DNA of 6,397 bases from Trueperaceae bacterium (lineage in GTDB: Bacteria; Deinococcota; Deinococci; Deinococcales; Trueperaceae). The translations under genes were made by a program, and so were the position numbers. The notes beneath the pieces were generated by a model. That model had not been told where the DNA came from. It saw nothing but the letters and a program-made list of their open reading frames with translations, and did not search any database. Shown here in pieces: positions 1 to 6,397 of this stretch. How positions within the stretch are numbered: position 1 is the stretch's first letter; the number at the start of each line of letters is the position of its first letter. The stretch is from assembly GCA_029210865.1 (NCBI GenBank), contig JARGGE010000172.1, positions 1 to 6,397 of the forward strand, in the 5' to 3' direction.

Positions 1-1
1 G

Positions 2-841
2 TACCAGGCCGGGTGGATGCGTGGCCTCGACACCGCGCCGCGGCGCCGCGACCCGCGGCCGCGGCGCGCGTCCTGGTGGGAGCGGCCGTTGGCCGCGGCG
101 GGGCCACCGGGCGCGGTCGTGGTCAAGGACCTGAGGCTGCTCGCCCGCGACCCCACCCAGGCGTCGCAGCTCCTCGTCCTCATCGCGCTGGCCGGCGTCT
201 ACCTGGTCAGCACGGCGTCGATCGAGGTCGACGGCCAGCGCTTCCGCGACGCCCTGGGGGCGCTGAACGTCGCCTTCCTGGCGCTGCTGCTCGCGGGCGT
301 CGGCGTGCGCCTGGCCTTCCCGGTCGTCTCGCTGGAGGGGGAGGGGTACTGGTGGCTGCGCACCGCGCCGCTGCGGACCCGCGCGATCGTCGCCGCGAAG
401 CTGGCGCATGCGCTCCCACCGCTCCTCGTGCTGGGGGTCGGCCTCGGGGTGGCGCAGGCCTCTCTGCTCGACGTCTCGCCCAACCTGGCCACGGCGGCCT
501 GGTTCGCCGGCGCCTGCGCGGCGGTCGCCACGGCCGCGCTCGGCGTGGGGCTGGGCGCCGCCTTCCCGCGGTTCGACGCCACCCAGGCCACCGAGGTCCC
601 GATGTCGCCCGGCGGGCTGCTCTACATGACCTTGGCGCTCGTCTACGCCGCCGGGCTCACGGCGGCGCTGGCCTACCCCGCCTGGTCCACGCTGGTCGAC
701 CCGTCGCTGCCGGTCTGGGCCTCCGCGGCGGGGCGGGCGTCCGCGGCGGTCTCGCTCGCCTGGACCGCGGCCTTCGCGCTGACCGCCCTGGCGTACGGGA
801 CGGCGCGGCTCGACCGCCACGAGGCCGGCCGCGACGGCTAG
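2..841 (+). CDS. Putative ABC exporter permease (ABC-2-like), 3' part only
   Basis: This is the C-terminal ~279 residues of a polytopic inner-membrane protein, probably the permease part of an ABC exporter; the substrate is unknown. The frame is open from base 2 through the ATG at 17, so that ATG is probably internal and the gene starts outside the window. Counting from that ATG, a basic cytosolic stretch (1-37) leads to the KDLRLLARDPTQASQ motif (38-51). About six hydrophobic segments follow, near 51-69, 84-104, 129-151, 159-183, 200-223 and 233-262. Between the second and third lies FPVVSLEGEGYWWLRTAPL (101-119), and FPRFD follows the fourth (183-187). I recognise this motif order (RDP..Q.SQ, FP..SLEG..W.LR.APL, FPRFD, GGLLYM) as the 'putative ABC exporter' family, whose members are, from memory, about 500-600 residues, so roughly half is visible. 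No ATPase domain is present; a partner ATPase would lie upstream. The gene ends with TAG, 27 nt from the converging pckA stop. The family call is firm, the function is not. Confidence 0.85.
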   Translation, partial: YQAGWMRGLDTAPRRRDPRPRRASWWERPLAAAGPPGAVVVKDLRLLARDPTQASQLLVLIALAGVYLVSTASIEVDGQRFRDALGALNVAFLALLLAGVGVRLAFPVVSLEGEGYWWLRTAPLRTRAIVAAKLAHALPPLLVLGVGLGVAQASLLDVSPNLATAAWFAGACAAVATAALGVGLGAAFPRFDATQATEVPMSPGGLLYMTLALVYAAGLTAALAYPAWSTLVDPSLPVWASAAGRASAAVSLAWTAAFALTALAYGTARLDRHEAGRDG

Positions 842-883
842 CCGCGCTGCCCGCGCTGGTGCGGACCGTCAGGCCCGCGGGCC
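831..883. other. Convergent gene junction with two short palindromes
   Basis: The permease and pckA genes converge here with only 27 nt between their stop codons (842-868). A perfect 10-bp palindrome, CGGCTAGCCG (835-844), spans the permease stop; with one bulged A it extends to a GCG/CGC stem over 831-847. A perfect 12-bp palindrome, GGCCCGCGGGCC (872-883), lies in the last codons of pckA. Either could form an RNA hairpin ending transcription in both directions, but neither is followed by a U-rich tract on either strand. In DNA this GC-rich, short palindromes also arise by chance, so a terminator role is only a possibility. Confidence 0.25.
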
Positions 884-2446
884 GGCACGCACGACCTCGT
901 CGGCCACCTGGGCGGCGAAGCGCGCGAAGTTCTCGTGGAACATCTGGGCGAGACGGTCGCACTGGACGTCGAACGCGCCGGGGTCGGCCCACGTGCTGCG
1001 CGGGTCGAGCAGCTCGTGCGGGATGCCTGGGATGGCGGTCGGCACCTCGAGGCCGAAGACGGGGTCGCGGCGCATCGGCACGCCGTCGAGCCGGCCCGAC
1101 AGCGCCGCGTCGACCATCGCCCGCGTGTGCCCGAGCCTCATGCGGTGGCCCACCCCCGCCGGCCCGCCGGTCCAGCCGGTGTTGACGAGCCACACGGTGG
1201 CGCCGTGGCGTCGCAGGCGCTCGCCGAGCATCTCGGCGTAGCGGCCCGGGGCCAGGGGCATGAACGGCGACCCGAAGCACGCGGAGAAGGTGGCTTGGGG
1301 CTCGTCGACGCCCCGCTCGGTGCCGGCGACCTTGGCCGTGTAGCCCGACAGGAAGTGGTACATCGCCTGCGCGGCGTCGAGCCGCGCGATCGGCGGCAGA
1401 ACGCCGAAGGCGTCGGCGGTGAGGAACACGACCGACGCGGGGTGGTCGGCACGGCCGGTGGTCGAGGCGTTCGGGATGTACGCCAGCGGGTACGCCGCGC
1501 GGGTGTTCTCGGTCTTGCGGGCATCGTCGAAGTCGATCGCGCGCGTGACGGGGTCGAGCACGACGTTCTCCAGCACGGTGCCGAAGCGCGTGCTGGCCGC
1601 GTGGATCTCGGGCTCGGCGGCGGCGGTCAGCCGGATCGCCTTCGCGTAGCAGCCGCCCTCGAAGTTGAAGATGCCGGTGTCGGACCAGCCGTGCTCGTCG
1701 TCGCCGACGAGCGTGCGCTGCGGGTCCGCCGACAGGGTCGTCTTGCCGGTGCCCGAGAGCCCGAAGAAGAGCGCGACGTCGCCGGCGGCGCCGACGTTCG
1801 CCGAGCAGTGCATGGGCAGCACCCCGGCGCGGGGGAGGGTGAAGTTCAGGACGCCGAAGATCGACTTCTTGATCTCGCCGGCGTACTCGCTGTTCGCGAT
1901 CAGGACCAGGCGCTTCGTGTAGTCGACCGCGATCGCGGTGCTGCTGCGCGTCTCGTGGCGGTCGGGGTCGGCCTTGAAGGTCGGCAGGTCGAGCACCGTC
2001 CAGCCGTCGCCGGCGCGGCGCGTCCCAGCGTGCACGAACAGGTTGCGGACGAAGAGCGAGTGCCAGGCGCGCTCGGACACGACGCGGACCGGGATCTGGA
2101 CGCTCGGGTCGGTCCCGGCGAACAGCTCCTGGACGAAGAGCCGCCGCTCCGCAGCGGCGTCGAACATCTCGTCCTGCAGTCGACCGAAGTGCTCGGGAGA
2201 CATGGGCTGGTTGACGGGCCCCCAGTCGACCTCGTGCTCGGTGAGCGCGTCGCGGACGACGAACTTGTCTCTTGGGGAGCGCCCCGTGAACTTACCGGTG
2301 TCGACGACCAGCGGGCCGCCTTCGGCGATCCGAGCCTCGCCGAGCCGCACGGCGTGCTCGTACAGCACCGCGGTGCTCGCGTTCGTCACCGGGTCGATCA
2401 GCGGGAGGCGCAGCGTGCTCGCCGTGTCGTACAGGGAGTCGGTCAT
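869..2446 (-). CDS. pckA: ATP-dependent phosphoenolpyruvate carboxykinase
   Basis: This complete 525-residue cytosolic enzyme converts oxaloacetate and ATP to phosphoenolpyruvate, CO2 and ADP, the committed step of gluconeogenesis from TCA intermediates. Active-site blocks appear in the expected order: the substrate arginine in TGRSPRDKF (R56), YAGEIKKS with Y188 and the metal- and substrate-binding lysines K193/K194, PMHCSAN with metal ligand H213, the kinase-1a P-loop GLSGTGKTT (229-237, K235/T236), the kinase-2 metal-binding motif GDDEHGW (D249/D250), FNFEGGCYAK (260-269), KTENTR (R316), and VNTGWTGGPAGVGHR (421-435). These correspond to E. coli PckA R65, Y207, K212/K213, H232, K254/T255, D268/D269 and R333. 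No key residue is missing, and the length fits the ATP type (about 525-540) rather than the larger GTP type. The ATG at 2444-2446 is supported by GAGGA four bases upstream. The gene follows the TamB-like gene on the same strand but probably has its own promoter. Confidence 0.98.
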   Translation of the reverse strand: MTDSLYDTASTLRLPLIDPVTNASTAVLYEHAVRLGEARIAEGGPLVVDTGKFTGRSPRDKFVVRDALTEHEVDWGPVNQPMSPEHFGRLQDEMFDAAAERRLFVQELFAGTDPSVQIPVRVVSERAWHSLFVRNLFVHAGTRRAGDGWTVLDLPTFKADPDRHETRSSTAIAVDYTKRLVLIANSEYAGEIKKSIFGVLNFTLPRAGVLPMHCSANVGAAGDVALFFGLSGTGKTTLSADPQRTLVGDDEHGWSDTGIFNFEGGCYAKAIRLTAAAEPEIHAASTRFGTVLENVVLDPVTRAIDFDDARKTENTRAAYPLAYIPNASTTGRADHPASVVFLTADAFGVLPPIARLDAAQAMYHFLSGYTAKVAGTERGVDEPQATFSACFGSPFMPLAPGRYAEMLGERLRRHGATVWLVNTGWTGGPAGVGHRMRLGHTRAMVDAALSGRLDGVPMRRDPVFGLEVPTAIPGIPHELLDPRSTWADPGAFDVQCDRLAQMFHENFARFAAQVADEVVRAGPRA

Positions 2447-2450
2447 CGGT

Positions 2451-2455
2451 TCCTC
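2451..2455 (-). promoter_or_regulatory. Ribosome-binding site of pckA
   Basis: On the minus strand the bases before the pckA ATG read GCGAGGAACCG, so GAGGA, a good match to the Shine-Dalgarno core, sits four bases from the start codon. The spacing is at the short end of normal but supports the ATG at 2446 as the true start. Confidence 0.7.
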
Positions 2456-2479
2456 GCTCTCGCGGGCGTGGGGCGGGCG

Positions 2480-2502
2480 GCGACCGGCGAGCGCGCGGTC
2501 GC
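2480..2502 (-). promoter_or_regulatory. Stem-loop in the predicted 5' leader of pckA
   Basis: A perfect 7-bp inverted repeat, gcgaccg (2480-2486) and cggtcgc (2496-2502) on the plus strand, encloses a 9-nt loop. If transcription starts about seven bases after the candidate -10 element, near 2505, this hairpin would form almost at the 5' end of the pckA mRNA and leave about 33 unpaired bases before the start codon. Such a position could protect the transcript or have a regulatory role. It matches no riboswitch I recognise, and chance stems are common at this GC content. Confidence 0.3.
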
Positions 2503-2511
2503 ATCGCTCCG

Positions 2512-2520
2512 GTTATACCA
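2512..2520 (-). promoter_or_regulatory. Candidate extended -10 promoter for pckA
   Basis: The minus strand reads TGGTATAAC here, matching the extended -10 consensus TGnTATAAT at all but the last base. It is a conspicuous AT-rich patch in otherwise very GC-rich DNA and lies 66 bp upstream of the pckA start, the right place for a housekeeping-sigma promoter. At the usual 16-18 bp spacing I see no good -35 hexamer (the sequence near 2535-2540 reads AGCGAT), which is tolerated in extended -10 promoters. The predicted transcript start is near 2505. The consensus match is seen; promoter activity is inferred. Confidence 0.55.
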
Positions 2521-2570
2521 ACGGGTCCCCGGGCATCGCTGCCGCGAGCGGGCTGGCGGTGCACCACTCG

Positions 2571-2587
2571 GTGGCCGCTCGGGCCAC
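2571..2587 (-). terminator. Possible hairpin terminator after the TamB-like gene
   Basis: A perfect 6-bp stem, gtggcc (2571-2576) and ggccac (2582-2587), with a 5-nt loop lies 12 nt downstream of the TamB-like stop codon. It is flanked by two further palindromes, GCGGCCGC (2588-2595) and GGTGCACC (2558-2565). No U-rich tract follows on the minus strand, so this is not a canonical intrinsic terminator. It may act as a weak or Rho-assisted one, or only shield the 3' end of the message. Confidence 0.3.
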
Positions 2588-2598
2588 GCGGCCGCACC

Positions 2599-5500
2599 TC
2601 ACCAGCGCCAGGTGACGCCGAGGCGCGCGAGCGAGCGCTCGGTCGCCAGATCGACGCCGAACTCCAGCGACCAACCGCCGGCGAAGCCGTACGACGCGCC
2701 GACCCCGAGCGACGGGCCGGCGGTCGCGGTGGTGCCCGCGGCGACGTCGACGCGTCCGGTCAGGTCGATCGCGACCGGGCCGAGCTGGTAGGCGAAGGCG
2801 ACCTCGTTCGAGAAGGCGCCGAACGCCGTGTCGCCGTCGAGCGTGGAGACCCGGTAGGACGCGAACACCTCGTCCGACAGGTAGCCGCCCAGGCGCAGCG
2901 AGACGCCGAACGGGTCGCCGCCGTCGAAGAGCGAGGTGACCGGCGTGGTCCGCAGCTCCACGACGTCGAGCCCCAACCCCTCGGCGAGCGCCGCCTGGAT
3001 CTCGGCGGTGACGAGCAGGTCGACCGCGGCGTCGAGGGCGTTCTGGGCGACGGTGCCCGCGAAGCCGCTCGTGACCTCGAGGCGGCCGAGGGCGACCAGG
3101 CTCAGGAGCTCGAGATCGGTGAGCGGCCGCGCCCCCGAGCCCGCGTCGAGCCCCTCCACGAGCGCGTCGCTCGCGAGGCGCGGTTCGAGGTCGAGGGCGA
3201 AGCCCTCGTCGCCGCCGGTCGCTTCGCCTTCGAAGGCGACGTCGACGCGGAAGCTCGGTCCCGGAGGCGCGGTGAAGCGCACCTCGGTACCGGCGGGGAC
3301 CACCCGCGCCTTGTCGAAGGTGGTGCGGGCCCCCACCACGAGGGCCGGGAAGACCCCCCGGGTCGGATCGAACGTGGCGACCGCCTGGGTGAGCTCGAGG
3401 TCGCGCCCCGCGAAGCGGAGCGTGCCGCGCAGGGCCGCGACGGTGCCGGCGAGACGCGGCGCCGCGGCGTCGCCGCCGAGCGTCAGGTCGACGGCGGCCT
3501 CGGCGCTGCCGAACGACTCGGCGAAGGCGACCCGCTGCGGCGCGACGATGCGGACACCGTCGAAGCGCACGCGGGCACGGGTGGCCTGGATCGCGGCCGG
3601 ATCGGCCGCGGGGGCGTCCGAGGTCGGCGTCGCGCTCGCGGTCGCGGCCGCAGCGTCGCGCCGGGCGGCGAGGTCGACCCGCGCCTCCGCGACGTCGACG
3701 CGGCCCGACACCCGCACGCCCTCCGCGTCCGTGACCAGGCGCGCCTCGGCGTCCGCGGTCGCGTCGGCCACGAAGAGGAACGGGACCGACAGCTCGAGCG
3801 ACCGACCACGGGCGCTCAGGTCCAGCGGCGACAGCGTGCCCTCGACGCTCAGCGGACCGCCGACGGCGCCGGTCGCGACGAGGGTGGCGGCGCGCGCGTC
3901 GCTCCAGCGGACCTCGGCGTCCAGGTCGGTGATCCGGCCGAGGAAGGGCACGTCGAGGTCGCCGACGGCGCGCGCCTCGAGCGAGAAGCCGGTGTCGGGG
4001 AACGGCCCGACGCGGCCGCCGGCCACCAGGTCGACGCGACCGCCGAGCGGGGCGACGCCCGCGACGCCCGCCCGGACGCTCCAGGCGCTGCCGACGAGCT
4101 CGCCCGCCACCTCCTCGAGCCGGTAGCGGGTGCCGGCGACCCCCAGCTCCAGGGCCGCGGTCGTGGCCGTGACGTTGGGCGCCGCGAGCGTCCCCGTGGC
4201 CCGCACGCTGAGGTCGCCGGCGGCGGTCACGCCGTAGCGCGCGAAGCTCGGCACCAGCCCCAGCAGCGGCGAGAAATCGGCACCGCTCGCGACGAACTCG
4301 AGGTCGAGCGCCTCGGGCGTGGCGCTCCCGCGGGCGCTCCAGGCGCCGCTGCCCTCGAAGCGCGCCTCGTTGATCCGCAAGGCGACGTCGTCCCACGAGA
4401 GCGCGAGGGTGCCGGTCGTCACCACGCCCGCGCGCTCGAGCCGGACGTGTTCCGTCGCGAGCCGCAGGTCGTGCGGTCGAGCAGCGCCCCACGACCAGGC
4501 GCCGCGCAGCACCCCCGTCACCTCGGCGAGCACGTCGCTGGGGCCGAACGCCGCGGCGACCGCGTCGTGGAGCGGGAAGCGCTCGAGCTGCGCGAAGACC
4601 TCGAGACCGAGCGGGTCGACCTCGAACGTCGCGCGGGACGCGCCCACGTCGAGGCGGACGGTGGCCTCGGGGCCGCCGGCGAGGTCGCCGCGCAGCGAGA
4701 GCAGGGCGTCGGTGCGCCACGTCCCCAGCGTCAGCGCTTCGGAGACGAACTGACCGACCACGAGGTCGCCGCGCACCGCGATGCTGCCGGCGAGCGTCCC
4801 CGCGAGCGCGCGGGCGCCCCCGAGCCCGGCGAGGTCGACGGCGCTCAAGCGCAGGTCGAGCTCGCGGCGTGGGGGCGTGGTCGGCCCCCAGGCGCCCAAG
4901 CGGAGCGGACGGGCGTCCCAGCGCCCCGCCAGCGTCGCGACCCCCGACGCCGTGCGCACCGTCCCCTCGAGCGCCAAGTCCGGTCCGTCGCCGCGCACGC
5001 TGAGCGCCAACCGAGCCTCGTCCGCTGGCAGCGGCAACACGACGTCGCTGCCGTCGATCCGCCCGCTCCACCCGTCCGCCCCCCACGCCAGCGCCCCGGC
5101 CACGCGGCCGCCGCCGACGCCGAGGTCGAGCGCCCACCCTGTCCGCGCCGCCGCGGTGTCGCTGCGGACGTCGACGCGTCCGAACCCGTCGGCGGTCAGC
5201 GCCAGCGTCGCCCCGTCCCACGTCAACGCCCCTTCCAGGGTGGGCACGCCGAGGAACGCCTCGACGCCACCGAGGCGCCAGGCGAGCGCGCCGTCCCCGG
5301 GCCGGAGCGCGCCGTCGACGGCCAGGTCGAGGTCGCCGAGGGCCAGGGTGGCCGCGTCGGCCTCGGCCGCGAGCGCCCCGCCGCGAGCGACGAGCAGCTC
5401 GCCGCCCCACGCGCCCTCGCCGCTCCAGGCCCAACCGTCGCGCCGCACGCTGCCCCACGCGGCGGTCAGGCCGCCGGGTGGCAGCGCGGCGGTCCAGGCG

Positions 5501-6397
5501 CCGTCGATCCCGACGACGCGGATGCTCGCCCGGTTCGGTGCGCTCAGCTCGAGCGCCAGCGGTCCCCAGGCCAGGTCCGCGCGTCCCTCGATCCGCAGCG
5601 GTGCGTCCTGCCAACCGCCGCGCACCCGGGCGGCGCCTCCGCGCGCGTCGGCGACGATGAGGTCGAGCTCGGGCAAGGCGCGACCACGGACCCCGAGGCG
5701 TCCCTCGGGGGTGGCGACCTCGGCCGAGACGACGGCGGCGCCGCCCACCCAGCCCCCCTCCAGCGCCCAGGCGTCGTCGGCCGCAGCCGCGCGCGCCTCG
5801 ACCTCGGGCCAGCGGCCGGCGCCGCTCAGCTCCGCCGTCGCGACGAAGCCGACGCCGCCGTAGGACGCACCGTCGAGGCCGGCGGTCCCGCTCCACCCGT
5901 CCGCCGTCCGCGCGATCGGCCAGGCGAGCCGCCCGCCCAGCGCCTCGCCGGCGACGTCGCCGCGCCAGAGCCCCGTGGCGAAGGCACCCGCGAGCGACGC
6001 GCTCAGGTCGACCGCCCCGGCCGGCGTCGTGCCGCGCCACCGGGCCTCGAGAACGTCGCCCTGCGACCCTCGGCGCCACGCTGCGTCGAGCGTGGTGGCG
6101 CCGACGGGCAGCGCGAGGTCGCGGACCTCGAGCGACCAGCCCGCGAGGTCGGCGGTGACCTCGGCCTGCACGCGGTCGCCGGCGACCCGCCACCCCGCGC
6201 TGCGGTCGCCCGCGAGCGCGAGGTCGCCGAGCGCGACCCCGGCGACGCCGAGGCCCACCACGGTTCCGTCGATCCGGACGTCGGGCAGCAGCGTCGCCAC
6301 CGCGTCGACGCTCCCCTCGGCGCCGCCGCCCAGGCTCGCGAGGTCGCCCCCCAGGGCGAGCGACCCGTCGCTGGGGTCGAGCCGCGCCGTCCACGAG
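2599..6397 (-). CDS. TamB-like envelope protein (DUF490 C-terminal domain), C-terminal part
   Basis: TamB-family proteins are anchored in the inner membrane, cross the periplasm as a long beta-sheet groove, and help with outer-membrane protein assembly or phospholipid movement to the outer membrane. About 1265 residues are visible, numbered here from the window edge (codon 6394-6396). The frame is open to the edge, and the first available start-like codon, GTG at 6298-6300, is an internal valine: matching beta-rich sequence continues upstream and no signal anchor follows. Residues 1-900 are repetitive short beta strands rich in Gly, Ala, Asp and Trp, with recurring DGWSG-like turns. An Ala/Thr/Pro linker spans about 909-935. 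The DUF490 region follows, with GVFPALVVGARTTF (about 1011-1024), the helical LTDLELLSLVALG (1092-1104) and GGYLSDEVFASYR (1170-1182), then amphipathic strands ending in RLGVTWRW at the stop. I recognise the family from the last ~330 residues. No tamA/BamA-type partner is in the window, so the symbol is left empty. Confidence 0.9.
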   Translation of the reverse strand, partial: SWTARLDPSDGSLALGGDLASLGGGAEGSVDAVATLLPDVRIDGTVVGLGVAGVALGDLALAGDRSAGWRVAGDRVQAEVTADLAGWSLEVRDLALPVGATTLDAAWRRGSQGDVLEARWRGTTPAGAVDLSASLAGAFATGLWRGDVAGEALGGRLAWPIARTADGWSGTAGLDGASYGGVGFVATAELSGAGRWPEVEARAAAADDAWALEGGWVGGAAVVSAEVATPEGRLGVRGRALPELDLIVADARGGAARVRGGWQDAPLRIEGRADLAWGPLALELSAPNRASIRVVGIDGAWTAALPPGGLTAAWGSVRRDGWAWSGEGAWGGELLVARGGALAAEADAATLALGDLDLAVDGALRPGDGALAWRLGGVEAFLGVPTLEGALTWDGATLALTADGFGRVDVRSDTAAARTGWALDLGVGGGRVAGALAWGADGWSGRIDGSDVVLPLPADEARLALSVRGDGPDLALEGTVRTASGVATLAGRWDARPLRLGAWGPTTPPRRELDLRLSAVDLAGLGGARALAGTLAGSIAVRGDLVVGQFVSEALTLGTWRTDALLSLRGDLAGGPEATVRLDVGASRATFEVDPLGLEVFAQLERFPLHDAVAAAFGPSDVLAEVTGVLRGAWSWGAARPHDLRLATEHVRLERAGVVTTGTLALSWDDVALRINEARFEGSGAWSARGSATPEALDLEFVASGADFSPLLGLVPSFARYGVTAAGDLSVRATGTLAAPNVTATTAALELGVAGTRYRLEEVAGELVGSAWSVRAGVAGVAPLGGRVDLVAGGRVGPFPDTGFSLEARAVGDLDVPFLGRITDLDAEVRWSDARAATLVATGAVGGPLSVEGTLSPLDLSARGRSLELSVPFLFVADATADAEARLVTDAEGVRVSGRVDVAEARVDLAARRDAAAATASATPTSDAPAADPAAIQATRARVRFDGVRIVAPQRVAFAESFGSAEAAVDLTLGGDAAAPRLAGTVAALRGTLRFAGRDLELTQAVATFDPTRGVFPALVVGARTTFDKARVVPAGTEVRFTAPPGPSFRVDVAFEGEATGGDEGFALDLEPRLASDALVEGLDAGSGARPLTDLELLSLVALGRLEVTSGFAGTVAQNALDAAVDLLVTAEIQAALAEGLGLDVVELRTTPVTSLFDGGDPFGVSLRLGGYLSDEVFASYRVSTLDGDTAFGAFSNEVAFAYQLGPVAIDLTGRVDVAAGTTATAGPSLGVGASYGFAGGWSLEFGVDLATERSLARLGVTWRW

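Noticed and set aside
13..1185. A 390-codon plus-strand open frame overlapping the permease and the pckA 3' end
   Set aside because: The product is Arg/Pro-rich with no membrane segments, whereas the frame from base 2 gives a clear multi-pass permease with family motifs.
2447..2598. A small RNA or riboswitch in the TamB-pckA intergenic region
   Set aside because: Only 152 nt are available, no known riboswitch core was recognisable, and the structure seen is limited to short GC-rich stems.
935..2791. A 618-codon plus-strand open frame antisense to pckA
   Set aside because: It is the mirror of strong pckA codon usage, has low-complexity Arg/Val/Gly-rich composition and no recognisable domain, and runs across the intergenic region into the next gene.
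2936..4126. A 396-codon plus-strand open frame within the TamB-like gene, plus others at 4319-4753 and 4781-5863
   Set aside because: All are Ser/Arg/Ala/Pro-rich antisense shadows of the TamB-like gene, without domains.
2513..6394. A 1293-codon minus-strand open frame overlapping the whole TamB-like gene
   Set aside because: Its product is almost entirely Arg, Gly, Ala and Pro with no domain or membrane pattern, as expected of an out-of-frame reading of GC-rich coding DNA. The alternative frame on the same strand gives a recognisable TamB C-terminus.
2599..6397. Possible tandem DNA repeats or a CRISPR-like array, suggested by recurring words such as gcgaggtcg and ccgtcgatcc
   Set aside because: The words recur at irregular spacing and reflect repeated Gly-Asp-Leu type codons in a beta-repeat protein; I found no fixed-length repeat-spacer pattern.

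Overview
The window is very GC-rich DNA carrying parts of three genes: the 3' end of a membrane-transporter gene, a complete pckA, and the 3' part of a very large TamB-like gene. The TamB-family protein implies a diderm cell with an outer membrane. The PckA is of the ATP-dependent bacterial type and, from memory, resembles Thermus-type enzymes, including the C-terminal AGPR residues. Together with the putative ABC exporter these point to Deinococcota, perhaps a Trueperaceae-like lineage. That placement is inference from family recognition; no search was run.

Layout: positions 2-841 (+) hold the C-terminal ~279 residues of an ABC-2-like 'putative ABC exporter' permease that enters from the left edge. 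After a 27-nt gap it meets pckA tail to tail (869-2446, -). Upstream of pckA is a 152-nt intergenic region (2447-2598). It holds a GC-rich hairpin just after the TamB stop, an extended -10 promoter candidate (TGGTATAAC on the minus strand), a 7-bp stem-loop in the predicted pckA leader, and a GAGGA ribosome-binding site. From 2599 to the right edge (-) runs the TamB-like gene; its frame stays open to the end of the window, so its start lies outside.

The genes do not form an obvious pathway. PckA is central carbon metabolism (oxaloacetate to PEP), the TamB-like protein serves the cell envelope, and the permease fragment is a transporter of unknown substrate. pckA lies downstream of the TamB gene on the same strand but appears to have its own promoter. 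No RNA genes, mobile elements, CRISPR arrays or gene islands were seen.

I did not find a new biological system. The most unusual direct observation is the composition of the TamB-like protein: 1265 visible residues with no methionine, no cysteine and a single lysine, while its neighbour PckA uses all three normally.
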